From Lineus longissimus (lineage: Eukaryota > Nemertea > Pilidiophora > Heteronemertea > Lineidae): DNA of 64,000 nt. Under the pieces are notes generated by a model. That model was not told the DNA's origin, searched no databases, and saw only the letters and a program-made list of their open reading frames with translations. Shown in pieces: positions 36,601 to 46,998 of this stretch. Location: the NCBI RefSeq assembly GCF_910592395.1, contig NC_088308.1, positions 28,101,501 through 28,165,500 of the forward strand, in the 5' to 3' direction. The translations under genes and the position numbers were made by a program. Each line of letters opens with the position of its first letter. The first letter of the stretch is position 1.

Positions 36601-39542
36601 TTTCACCATATCAAGGTTGTCAGTCTGTGAAGGAAAAGTACCAGTTACTATAAGCTGAGATGACATCTTTGTTGGCAATTGTTCATTTGAAAATCTTAAA
36701 CCTTCCTTAATACATCTGCAGATTCGACTTCCATCATCTCTATCAAGATGATTTTCAATAACACAAACACAAGTAGATCATATCTCCTTGAATCCAACGT
36801 GGACCCCAGTCATGAACTTTAGGTATCCTTCCTTCCTGCCAACCACAACATAGAAGATACCAAAGTTCCTGACAGTGACCCTATACACATTTGATGCAAA
36901 ATTTATTGACAGCGACGGCATACTTACAGCAATTGCATTGTGTATTGGGGCATTGCCGTTCTTTCCCGGGAAGTCAGTATTCGCCTCTTTGATCAAGAGC
37001 GCCAGGACACACTCGAGTCGCCCCTTGGCCACCATGATGTTCAATGCTGTGTCACCAAACCTGTTCTTGGCCTCAATGTTGCACTTCTTCTCCACTAACA
37101 AATTCACTGCCTGGTAAAAGAATCCAATTCCATCATGTGAATTCAGTACCTGAATGAGTTGACTCTCACTCAATGCATGTTTCATCAGAATGAACTTCAC
37201 TAAATATGCAAATATTTGGCCTTGATTAACTACAACTCAACTCATTTGACGAACTTTATACCAAGAAAAGCTTGGTTGCATACCTGTCTGGACCTGGCCC
37301 AGTGAAGAGGTGGACCGCCATATGTCAAATCTTGCACCTCAATTGTCTGCCTATTCCAACTGAGCAATGTTTCAACACATCTGAAAAGAATCATTGTTAG
37401 CGATAAAAAGAAAAGGACAGTATTTCGTCTGTGTGCAGATAATGAAATTCTGTGGCAAAGCGTGTTAGAATAAACATGTAGTTGTAAAAAGTAACACTGT
37501 TGTTTTTGTAAAACATACTGACTGCGATGATAGATTTCATATCTTACCTCACATTATTGGTCTTGAGCGCACAGTGAATAGGGAATCTCTCTGAAGCATT
37601 CAGTTTCGGATCAGCACCCCATTTAAGTAATACTTGCACACATTCTGGCTTCCCATTCGAACACGCCATATGGAGTGCACTCTCGCCATACATGTTCAGT
37701 TGGTTCAACATGTTCTTGTTTTTTGCAGCTAGAAACTGAAAGCAGAGAATTACACTTGTAAAGATTCAAGTGCCAAATGTATAGACAAATCTGGCATCCT
37801 AGACTTCCTTATTTCATCAGTCTTGTTGAGTTTATCATGCTCAAGACTTCAGAATTCAAAAGAATCTCTGAATTCTGCTTTCAATTGGATTTCTTCAATG
37901 AAAGACAGTTCAACACGAGGGCGTTCATGTCCACAACTTCAAAGAGAACTCTCTTCAAGCCTACCTCTAGTATTCTTGGTTCAGTAGAGGCAGCATAGTG
38001 GAAGACATTATTACCCTTCGCGTCTGCTATGTCAAGCCTGGCATTGAGTGTCAGCAGCTCTTGAACACATGCAAACTTTCCTGCTTGGATAGCAACCTGT
38101 AAAGGTGTCACCAGCAATTGGGAATCTTGCGAATTTATCTGCCTGAAAATACATAAGAAAGTAATAGAGTCCAGTGCACTGATACCAACTTAACACAATC
38201 TGACAAATGCCTCTCAACTATACCGGTATATACTGCCAGTTATCATTATAAGAGAGCAAATCCTACTGTTCATTAAACACTGGCACACACAGCTCACTGG
38301 AGTTAAGTGTTTCGCTACAGGGAAAAGCTTTCTTTAGTATCTGGTATTCAGGAACAGACACTTATTCTGTCTTACAAGATGACTCCTTTCTTGAAGTAAA
38401 TACTTGTGAAACAACATGAGAGTCTTTGCCCCAACTTACTGTAAAATAAGATTGTGTCTGAAACAATCCATGAGTCCAAGATGCGCTGCAACGTGAGCAC
38501 AAAGCCATGTGGGGTGTTCACGAAGAGTGTCACCCATCTCCTGTAACGTCTTCTTCTTCACAAGATTTCTGTCGGCCACAATCAGAGGCAGGAGTTTACC
38601 TGTGTAGATTCGGAAGAGTTGCATGGCAGCATTCATGTCTGTCAGCCGAAATAAACTGAAGGGGAAAAGTATGATCTGTCAGAACTATTCATTGAAATAT
38701 TTTGCAATGTGTGGGTCTCTTAAAACAATAATTTGCAATTTTTAAAGAGCAAGGTCTTTGTTATCTTGGTTTGTGGCCGTGGGAATCTTCTTCCTCTGTG
38801 TTCTCAATAGGGGGAATATCGGAATGATGGATAAGAACTTTGGTGGATGTTATCTTCTTTGATGTTCATCCGGATTGATGCACATGCATCTGGGGCAAAT
38901 ATGGTATTCCTTACAATGTGGGGCCAAGTTCCACATTATATTGCTGGCCTGATGAGTTGGGGGTTGGAGGTAGATAGATGCAGTTTGCCAAAAAATCCGA
39001 CCAATCTGATTGATGTTTTCAATGACACCTTCAAGTCACTCACACTGACCTGAACACAATGGGTCCTGGAGATGGTGGATATAAAACAGCCTCAAGCTGA
39101 GCACCTCGCATCCTGTAAAGTTTCAGGCAGTCCTCGCTACATACAACCTCACAGCTGAAACAAGACAGGAATCCTTATTCGTCTTGATCAGCCTGGGAAT
39201 CTACAAGCGCACCAGTCCAAACAAACCTACACATCTAATGCAAATAATGAGAGCCATCATAATGCCGAGTAACTGTCTGATTGGCATTTCAGACTAAATC
39301 CATAACAATAATATATACAGAGTGTCGCCAACTTGACAAATAAATGAATAATGTCCATAAGAGTCGAAAAACTTGCTACTATTTGTTGTTTGAAACAGCC
39401 AATGTTTTCAGAAGGTTTCATCATCAACTTACCGTTCAAACTGCTGTGATTTCACATCATCAACAGTGTAAGGAGTCGTACTTGATGTGACATTCTTCAA
39501 CATCTCCCCCACGCCATCGAATATTTTATTGAAGAACGACAT
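33670..39542 (-). CDS. PLA2G6: Calcium-independent phospholipase A2, group VI (complete, 15 exons)
   Basis: The exons (minus) are 39433-39542, 39050-39154, 38440-38655, 37965-38142, 37548-37735, 37284-37380, 36928-37110, 36509-36624, 36166-36314, 35726-35998, 35314-35464, 34856-35007, 34493-34647, 34002-34169 and 33670-33885. They join in phase to 818 aa, close to the human 806. The N-terminus [15 protein letters not shown] resembles the family start. Exons 4-8 carry about seven ankyrin repeats (for example [22 protein letters not shown]). The patatin domain has the oxyanion loop DGGGIRG (492-498), nucleophile elbow GTSTG with Ser527, and the catalytic Asp in DGG (D665), forming a Ser-Asp dyad. 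It cleaves the sn-2 acyl chain of phospholipids and acts in membrane remodelling and mitochondria. An acceptor at about 39567 shows that the 5' UTR is spliced. Confidence 0.96.
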
Positions 39543-40417
39543 AACGTTGACAGAGGCTGCTTCCCTGAAATTGAATGGTATCAAAATAAACATAAGCTAC
39601 ATGAAGAGAAGATCCAATTCTAACAGGTTCTCTTTGATTGAGAAGTTTATAAAAACTGATAAATCTACCATTGGGATGTTGGTACACAGATGATAAGCAC
39701 AAACCCATTTATTGAGAAATACTAGATAAGGAATGGAGCTAACGGAATATATATTAATAATAGTAATAATGTCACGGATTTATATAGCGCTCCTCAGTAT
39801 TGAAATTGTTAAAGCGCTGTGGGATATCAAATTATATAGCCATTGGTTAAAGGGACAAGAAGCACTATGGAATGTATGAAGTAACTGGAGCAGACGTTAG
39901 TTGTTATAGTGCCCAAAATGGGCCAACAAGTTGGGCTTAGGCAGTGTCATAGTCTTGCTAACTTTTCATTCATGAAAATGATACTGATAGCAAGAAAGAA
40001 AAGGAGGAATTTGGCTGAGAGTTTGAATGTGTCATGACCACTATTATTATATGTCTGGACAGACTCTGGGAAATCTAGCACCATCTACCTTGTTAGTTGT
40101 TGAGAGTAAAATATTCACCAAATCATGCAGCAGTCAGTCTGCTAACGTAAGCACTTCTTGTCATGCATTCTGCAAAGCAAAAACAAACGTCATTATGCAA
40201 GGAATCACTTTCTCAACACAATCAATTTCGATTAACATGAATGATATCGATAAAGCTTAAGCACAAAGGAGACCCAATAGGAGTCAATCATATCAATCGG
40301 GCCGATTCGAAGGATATTCTCTCTGGCAGTACCGATTCCTATATCACCAAAAGGTCCCAAACCTGGCACAGGCGCATGATGATATTCAAATGAACAGGAT
40401 CATTAGTTATTTTTACA
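39543..40417. other. Upstream region of iPLA2 with a LINE/SINE-like 3' end
   Basis: At 39749-39835 the sequence TTATATAGCGCTC...AAAGCGCTGTGG, preceded by AATAATAGTAATAAT, resembles the widespread invertebrate retroposon 3' end (minus orientation, ATT-rich tail). The frame at 40027-40260 is not recognisable as a gene. Nothing else is seen. Confidence 0.4.
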
Positions 40418-40737
40418 GGGAGCTTTATAGCCTAGTGGTTAACACTGCTGGCTACCACGCAATAGGGCCTGGGATCGATTCCGGGGAGAACCCAGGATTG
40501 TATTTCTGGATGAACCATTTCTGGCTTTCAAGGAACTAAAATTCCTGGCTTTTCACAACACGTACAACGTATGAAATACGCGAGGGTCTGTCGGATGAGA
40601 TTAAAAGCAGTGGGCCCTTGTACCGGAGTGTCTATGCCAGGGAAAGTAAAAGATCCCACAGGTGGCCAGTAGCCTATAGTGGACTTCATACATTAGGGTT
40701 ATAGAGTTATGATGCCGGTAATGATATGATGATATGA
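40418..40737 (+). mobile_element. tRNA-derived SINE (about 320 bp)
   Basis: The head has a box-A-like TAGCCTAGTGGTTAACACTG and a box-B-like GGGATCGATTCCGG. The middle contains GTCGGATGAGATTAAAAGCA...GTAAAAGATCCCACA, which I recognise as resembling a conserved central domain shared by many metazoan SINEs. The tail is TGATATGA repeated. Possible TTTACA target duplications lie at 40412-40417 and 40738-40743. Confidence 0.75.
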
Positions 40738-41720
40738 TTTACACCAGGTGGAGGAAGTCACTGCCAGCCAAAGCAAACCTAAATACATGTATAGACACAA
40801 CGAACAAAAGATCATGTGGGGTGCGACCATGCGGTGTTTAATGCTTGTTTGTGGTGGCCAGCAGTGGCTTCCTCCACCTGGTGTAAGGCCTAAGGGCCTC
40901 TATATGGATCAAAGAGACCTCATGAAACGCACACAAAACACACCTTAACCCTAAACATAAAGAGCACATGAGTAATCAGTTAAGTAAGAGCGGAACATGT
41001 ATTTCCTTTGACTGTGCGACATGACAGTGTGTGTCTCAGATCAGTTGATTAGTGGTTGATCGGCCGCCCTGATTCACCCGGCGTCTACGTCACTCCCCCT
41101 AGCATTGATGTTGTCTAAGTGACGCTTGCCTCGGGGTAACCCAGATAGAATTGGATTTACGCAACTCATGACCTGTAACGAACGTATACACTGTCTGTAT
41201 CCATCCCGAGGAAATCAGGGGTTAGCCTAATGTTCGCTTCCCCATTACACATGGGACCCTGTGTGCAGAGCCGGAGAAGTGAACATTAACCGCTGGGCCC
41301 GATTTCCTCAGGCTCAGGTCCAGGATGGTAGCCTATACTATAGTGCTAAAGTTAATAATGATCGACTTTTAGAATACACAGGGTGGCTTTTGGAGAAAGC
41401 TTTGAATCAAACAAGGGCGAGACATATTAACTGTAAGTGAGCTAGTTACTCTGGTAATAAAACGCCCCAGTATTTACATTAGATGACTTTGAAGGGCAAG
41501 AAATTGACTTTCGTTTTCAGAAAATTTAGTGGCGACATCCAGGGAGAATATTTTAAACTAACATCTCCAAGCATCTATGGGCGGTTATTGCCGCAAATAT
41601 TCACCAACGCGCGAGGGATAGCAAGTTACTCCTAAAGCCGATTAGGCGTATAGTTCGTGGCGCGTACAGCTGTAATTTCTAAAATCTGCATTTCCTAGAA
41701 TCGTCGTGAGGGATAGATAC
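40738..41720. other. Spacer with an imperfect inverted repeat
   Basis: Arms at 41206-41240 and 41275-41312 (GAGGAAATC...TAATGTTC.CTTC) are about three-quarters complementary. The motif GGAAATC.GGGGT returns as a 26-bp near-palindrome at 43616-43642. No exon seen. Confidence 0.4.
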
Positions 41721-42394
41721 CTCTAGAACCCGCAGGTTCTAGAACCGTGAGCGATAGATCCCGTGAGGGATAGAAGTTCCAAAAAAAATCCGTTATGAGG
41801 CGCCACTGTCGCATATTGACGTAAATTCATTCAGTCGTCGTATTGTTTTTGCTGTAAGCGACACTACTGTCAGTTGGCCTCAACACGTGTCAGAAAGCGC
41901 GTACATGCGTAGGCTTCTTTCGTTGCAATTTTTAAAATGTACGACCAGTCGCAGCTGCAACAGGCAGCACTACTGCTTCAGCAAGAAGTGCAGATTTTAG
42001 ACCAGCAGCAGCCCGATCAGCTGCAGCCGAGACAGCCTCCAGCAGAGGCTAGTGATATAAACCCGAGTATAACCCTGATTCTACACCACATCGTCGTCCT
42101 CCGCCTCCTCGGCCAAGCACTTCATTTTAGGCCAATGTCGATTGCTGCTGGTGAAGCCTTCCCTACTATGCCTAGTAGTAGTAGCAGGCCGGCATCTACA
42201 GCAAATACAATGAATGAATGAATGAATGAATGAATGAACGAATGATACGAATATGCGACAGTGGCGCTACATAACGGAAATTGTTTGAACTGCTATCGCT
42301 CACGAGATAGTGGCGCCACATAACGGATTTTTTTGGAACTTCTATCCCTTACGAGATCTATCGCTCACGGTTCTGGAACCTGCGGATTCTAGAG
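41721..42394. mobile_element. DNA transposon remnant with about 100-bp terminal inverted repeats
   Basis: The ends CTCTAGAACCCGCAGGTTCT and AACCTGCGGATTCTAGAG begin long inverted repeats (about 41721-41822 and 42245-42394). The right arm contains an extra duplicated stretch of about 50 bp. GTGAG(C/G)GATAG repeats several times inside each arm, as transposase-binding sites often do. Between the arms is a glutamine-rich open frame (41937-42221, MYDQSQLQQAALLLQQEV) followed in another frame by HRRPPPPRPS. I infer a broken transposon gene rather than a host gene. An AATG microsatellite lies at about 42208-42240. Confidence 0.7.
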
Positions 42395-43024
42395 CTCGCT
42401 AACATTTTGATTCTTGAATCGATTTCATGCTGTCAAACATTCTGTTGAAGTGTTTTCGTGTATTTATTACGAAATGAAACAGCAGCGGGGGACACGCAAT
42501 TCAAGAAAGAGCCTTCCCCGATAACTTAAGCTTAAAAGCGGACTTCGCCATACTACAGCCGATTCAGCCTAGGCCTACTGTTTACCGTACTTTTTCTCGA
42601 GCGTTAAATATGTAATTACCTTTCTGTGTAAAATTCCTGTTCAAAAGACTGGTGGGCAGATCAGTTACCGTAACAAGGATAGATCATATTGACAATAGGC
42701 TTCCACTCAGAAACTCTCAAATTCGCCATTGCTGACATCATTGGCGCCAAAGACTATTTCTTTTTACCCTGTTGACCTCGCTTAGAAAACTTTTTTGATA
42801 AAGCCATTCAAACATTAAAATCAACTACGAACATTATCTATAATATCACCGAGCTATATAAAGGCGATATATCAAGAAATATCTGTCGCATTATCGAATT
42901 ATACGGTTAGCTTGGAACTATTTGTACCCAATTACCCTTCCGCCAGCGTATAACCTCGTCACAATCATGGCGCTTCTTCAATATGCCGACGACTTGACCA
43001 ACAAAAATCCCGGTCTACCATTAA

Positions 43025-43100
43025 AGCCTTGATGGCCTCGGCGGTTATAGACGGTTGCACTGTGGAATGGTTGGTCACGAGTTCGAAACCCGGCGAATCT
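43025..43100 (+). repeat. tRNA-like sequence (SINE head or tRNA relic)
   Basis: TGGCCTCGGCGGTTATAGAC resembles box A, and CACGAGTTCGAAACCC resembles box B at tRNA-like spacing. The acceptor stem does not close, so I do not call a functional tRNA. Confidence 0.4.
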
Positions 43101-44029
43101 ATTTTTTCGAGATTTTTGAAAAATGTTCTCGTTATTATTCATTCATGTACGTTTATCAGGCGCGGATCCAAGCGGGTATACCAGACGCACGGCTCCTAAT
43201 TGATGTAAACTTTTTTAAATTGACCACTCATGAAATTTTGGAACCGACCTCTCCAGGAATACTGTCCAGAGATACTGTCGATAGGCCTACTAAGTATACC
43301 TTCCATAGCCATAAACTGTTAAAAGTCTCCCCATTATGAGTGTGTTGACTAAACATCAATTTACTTTCCATGAAAATTCAAAACAGACCATAGTGGATAC
43401 ATACAACATGAGCACCACCTGTGATTCGATAAAATAACCACACTATGAGTAAGTGTACACCGCCGCCTGGATGCACTTAAATGACTTTCCCTATATGTGA
43501 GATTTCCCTATATGTGAGGTCTCCGCGCTCCAGGTCCCTGCTTCTCAAAAAAGGGTCTAAACCGACCGGTAGTTGAATCGGGAGCGGCATTTGAACCGGG
43601 AAATGGAGTTACAAAGGAAATCGGGGTAACCCCTGATTTCCTCAGGATGGCCTTCCCCATGAGATGTCATCTCAAGCAAGACATGGAGGATTCATCTTGA
43701 CCACCAAAGTTTTTGCATCTTCTCAAGAGCCGGTTAAAGACCATGGGAAGGATCGGGGAGGTGCAACTCCCCGAAAAGGATGACAAGGCGGCCAGTGCAC
43801 GGTTCTGCTGACACGGCCTGGTCATGCTAATTGCTTTGATGCTATCAAAAAAATAACCGTACAATTGCATGTAAGGTATAGCATTCCTCACATTGAATCA
43901 TTTAATCATCTTGCAACAATGGCTTTTGCAACACAGCACAGCATCATGAGGGTAAGGATGTGAACCCTGAAAAATCTAAAACCAACCGGAGCCCAAAGAT
44001 GCCCCCAAAAAATCATAATAAAAGTTAAT

Positions 44030-44103
44030 CGTGACCGGGTTCGAACCCACGGCCTAGAGCATGTCAGTCCGACACTCTACGCCCCGGGCTAACGCGGCAC
44101 AAT
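44030..44103 (-). repeat. tRNA-like sequence (SINE head or tRNA relic)
   Basis: On the minus strand TTAGCCCGGGGCGTAGAG (box A) and GTGGGTTCGAACCC (box B) are at tRNA spacing. The ends do not form a 7-bp acceptor stem and the anticodon arm is poor, so a SINE head is likelier than a working tRNA gene. Confidence 0.45.
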
Positions 44104-44172
44104 TGTCCGTTCGGATGGCACTGAGCAGTTGGACTAAAAAAACAAGAACAGCTAGCAGGCAATGCTATTCAG

Positions 44173-44178
44173 TTTATT
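44173..44178 (-). terminator. Polyadenylation signal of the secreted-protein gene
   Basis: A minus-strand AATAAA lies about 150 bp beyond the stop at 44326. Confidence 0.45.
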
Positions 44179-44325
44179 ATTGCTTTTGTGACTGTTACAT
44201 TTTTAACACTCGTGGCTTTGGTCATGAGTCTTTGTCCCCGATGAAAGACACATCAACTCTTCGGGCATAGATGCGATAATGAAGCCCTGATCAAGTCAAG
44301 TGTCACAATATGTCCCCTGAGTGGG

Positions 44326-45548
44326 CTACCTAAACCACGAACAGTTGCAGCCGCTGACAATACTGAAGTTCCTCTTGAAGACAAATCGTTTTTGTCCGTC
44401 TGTGTTCCCGTACCCAAGCTTGCCATCGGATCTTATGTCGACCACATTCCCATCGAGATTCTCTGGCGTTGCGATGATGATTTTGTATTTGTCTTCCGAG
44501 TCCCCCTGGAAGTAGATGTTACCGGTCCTCTCCAGCTTGAACAGGGTCTTCGCGCCATTGCTGTAGCTGACCTTAGTCCCTTTGATGATGTGGTCTTCGG
44601 CGTTCCACGTGCTGAGGAAGAAAATAACCAAATCGATAAGACAATCCGAGTTGATTACTATGAAATCGGTAAGGAGTCGTCACAACGATCTTTGATTGCA
44701 GTATAGAACACGATAGTAGGCTAGTGATAGCTTGCGCGACAACGCTGTGGTCGATGTCACTTCGGAGGACGTGAGGGCTCCCTGATATGAGATGGTCCAA
44801 CTGAAACCAAGAACGCTTTCAAAGGGTAGCTTTTACTGCTTTAGATGTCGTATCACAGCATTGGTCTGAACAGGTGACGAATAGTGCGATGAAAGGTACT
44901 CACTTGCAATCAAGAGAACACGATGTACTGAATGAATACTTGCCACCACCCCTGTGGTTGACGAACCAGCTGGTAGTGCTGTTAGTCATGGGCTGGGCAG
45001 AGACTTTGTCTCCAGGTCCCTCAGAGTCCCAATCGACCTCTTTCATACAGCCCTTTTCCCCGCCACACACTTCATAGATTTTGTACCAACCATTTGATAG
45101 ATATCCTGAAACGAGAGAAACGCCGGTGACCAACAACGGTGCAAGAGTCACCAAGGTACATGTAGCCAAGCAATGAGGATGTGACTCGGACTATGAACTT
45201 TTGAAAAAACCTTTTAAGGTTTTCCGGCCCAACACACACTGATATGCACCCCGTAGAGGTATCTCGGTAAAATGGAAAACCGCTTATGGTTTGAGAGGTT
45301 CTGAAAAATCTCAAAACCTCGCTGAAGAACCTCAATGAGGTGCATATTAGTGTTGGCCGAAAAACCTTTATTTCTAGAAGTGCGCTGCCAATCAACTAGC
45401 TTGACAAAGTGCCATGATCGTGATCGTATCATGCCGATGAACAGTTTAACAACTCGCCATAGTGTAATCTTGAAGACTTACCGCCATGAACATGGACCAC
45501 ACAAAAAATGGCTACCAGAGAAAGGAGGTGGACCGCGGATAACATCAT
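44326..45548 (-). CDS. Secreted cysteine-containing protein of unknown family (3 exons, 184 aa)
   Basis: The exons (minus) are 45482-45548, 44904-45105 and 44326-44611, with phases that join cleanly. Exon 1 is almost entirely a signal peptide (MMLSAVHLLSLVAIFCVV, ending near VHG). The mature part of about 160 residues has six cysteines (EVC, KGC, TSC, LDC, SGC, NC) and three N-X-S/T sites. The second half is rich in beta-prone segments and short turns (ERTGNIYFQGD, KYKIIIATPEN, SDGKLGYGN, QKRFVFKRNF), which suggests a beta-trefoil-like or other beta fold. I cannot name the family. No transmembrane segment follows the signal peptide, so secretion is likely. The gene is compact, has a polyadenylation signal 150 bp downstream, and sits head-to-head with the TRPA gene. 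Intron 1 holds an inverted-repeat element. Confidence 0.75.
45200..45385. repeat. Inverted-repeat element in intron 1 of the secreted-protein gene
   Basis: AAGGTTTTCCGGCCCAACAC...GATATGCACCCCGTAGAGG on the left is matched in reverse complement by CCTCAATGAGGTGCATATTA...GTTGGCCGAAAAACCTTT on the right. The centre also pairs partly (AACCTC/GAGGTT words). This is probably a MITE or foldback element. Confidence 0.65.
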
Positions 45549-46998
45549 TTGGAATTCTGCAAAAGATAAGCTAGTTAGACATTACCGAATGATCTATCAA
45601 AATACAAGTATATGAAATAGATAAGATATGCTGATATGCTAAACAAACCAACCATACCGGAATCGAATTATTTCTCGTCAGCAGGTCTATAACCCCCAGT
45701 CACCTACCTTTGGAGCAGCCTAGAAGTGAACTGAACTCTCGGTCTCCTGAAAACCTTGATCACCGAAAGAGCTGAGAAGCGCCAGATGCGTTGTGAAAAT
45801 ATTTATGTTTTCCCTTCAAAGACAGAATGAGCTTGAACAAATACGTTTCTATGTACCCACTGCTGGAGTCTGCCAGTCTGTCTGATAGAGGCAAGTCATG
45901 CATCAGATACGTCAAATCACTGTTTATTTCGTGCCTAATCATGGCAGGTAGGCCACGCATAACACCATTTTTTTCGTTTTCCTTAGAGCAAATGTTTTGT
46001 TTTCCCGACTTAATTTCGTTTTCTCGATATAATTTCGTTTTCCTGTCAGCAGACTTTCCAAAAAAAGAAAGCTTAATCAAACTTAACTAATGACATCTTT
46101 TTGTAACATTGCCATATTCTGAAGAAATCAGGTTGAATTTCTTGTAGTGCCCTTTTGATGCCTTTATGATTCTTTAATTATGGCCAATTCTAGCCCAGTT
46201 CAACACTTGAGATGCGATAGTTTGACCTGGGAAGGCTAGTATGGGTAATTAGATTACTTCAAACAACACGCGCCCGCATAGTCATTTCACACTGAGGTGT
46301 GGAAATAAGAAATTTTTTGAAAAGTCATCATTGGATAATGCTGTTAGGTTGTTGGAGTTTAAGTCAGCACAAACGGTTGAGTGAGCACACACTCTATTCT
46401 ATTTAATATTGGACCTCGAAAAGGAACGCAAACCTGACACAACTTAATTAAGACACCAAGTCAATTCGACCTAATAGTCTCGTTATACATATAGAAGTAA
46501 CTATTACCATGTTATGACAACAAACATAACTGTTTACAGTAGATTATCTGAACTCACTTAAGTTTACCCAACTATAGGCCCTACTAGGTGGCATAAAAAA
46601 GACAATATACTTTCGATTTTGAATAACTCCCAAAATATCTATCTTTTTATCACACCTGTTCCGTTGAAGCGGATATCATACTTCTTGTTGCCAGTTTGTA
46701 TGAATTAAATATTAGTTATAGCCATTAAAACATTTTTTCTATGCAAGATACATGCGAAAAAGCTTGCGATCGTGTCCAAAGGTGTTCTAAACAGGACCCT
46801 CAATGCGCGGTGGAATATCATTATTGAATGGACTTTCGTGACCAATCGAATTCACTCACTGATTCGTCATTGTGGGACAATCTATATTTCAGTCACGAAT
46901 CATGGACTAAGCGAGATCGAGTAAGGAACTTCATGAGGAGGGAAAGTGACTGAGCATCATTAGCAAGCAAGTGTCCCGGCCTTTCTCGAGGACACAGT
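45549..46998. promoter_or_regulatory. Head-to-head spacer between the secreted-protein and TRPA genes
   Basis: No exon seen. It should hold both 5' regions, but I recognise no core promoter element. Open frames at 45760-46090 on the two strands mirror each other and carry no domain. Confidence 0.35.

Noticed and set aside
41937-42221. Gln-rich open frame as a host gene
   Set aside because: It lies wholly between long inverted repeats and changes frame midway, so a transposon remnant is the better reading.
44030-44103. Functional tRNA gene
   Set aside because: Boxes A and B are present but the acceptor stem and anticodon arm do not pair; more likely a SINE head.
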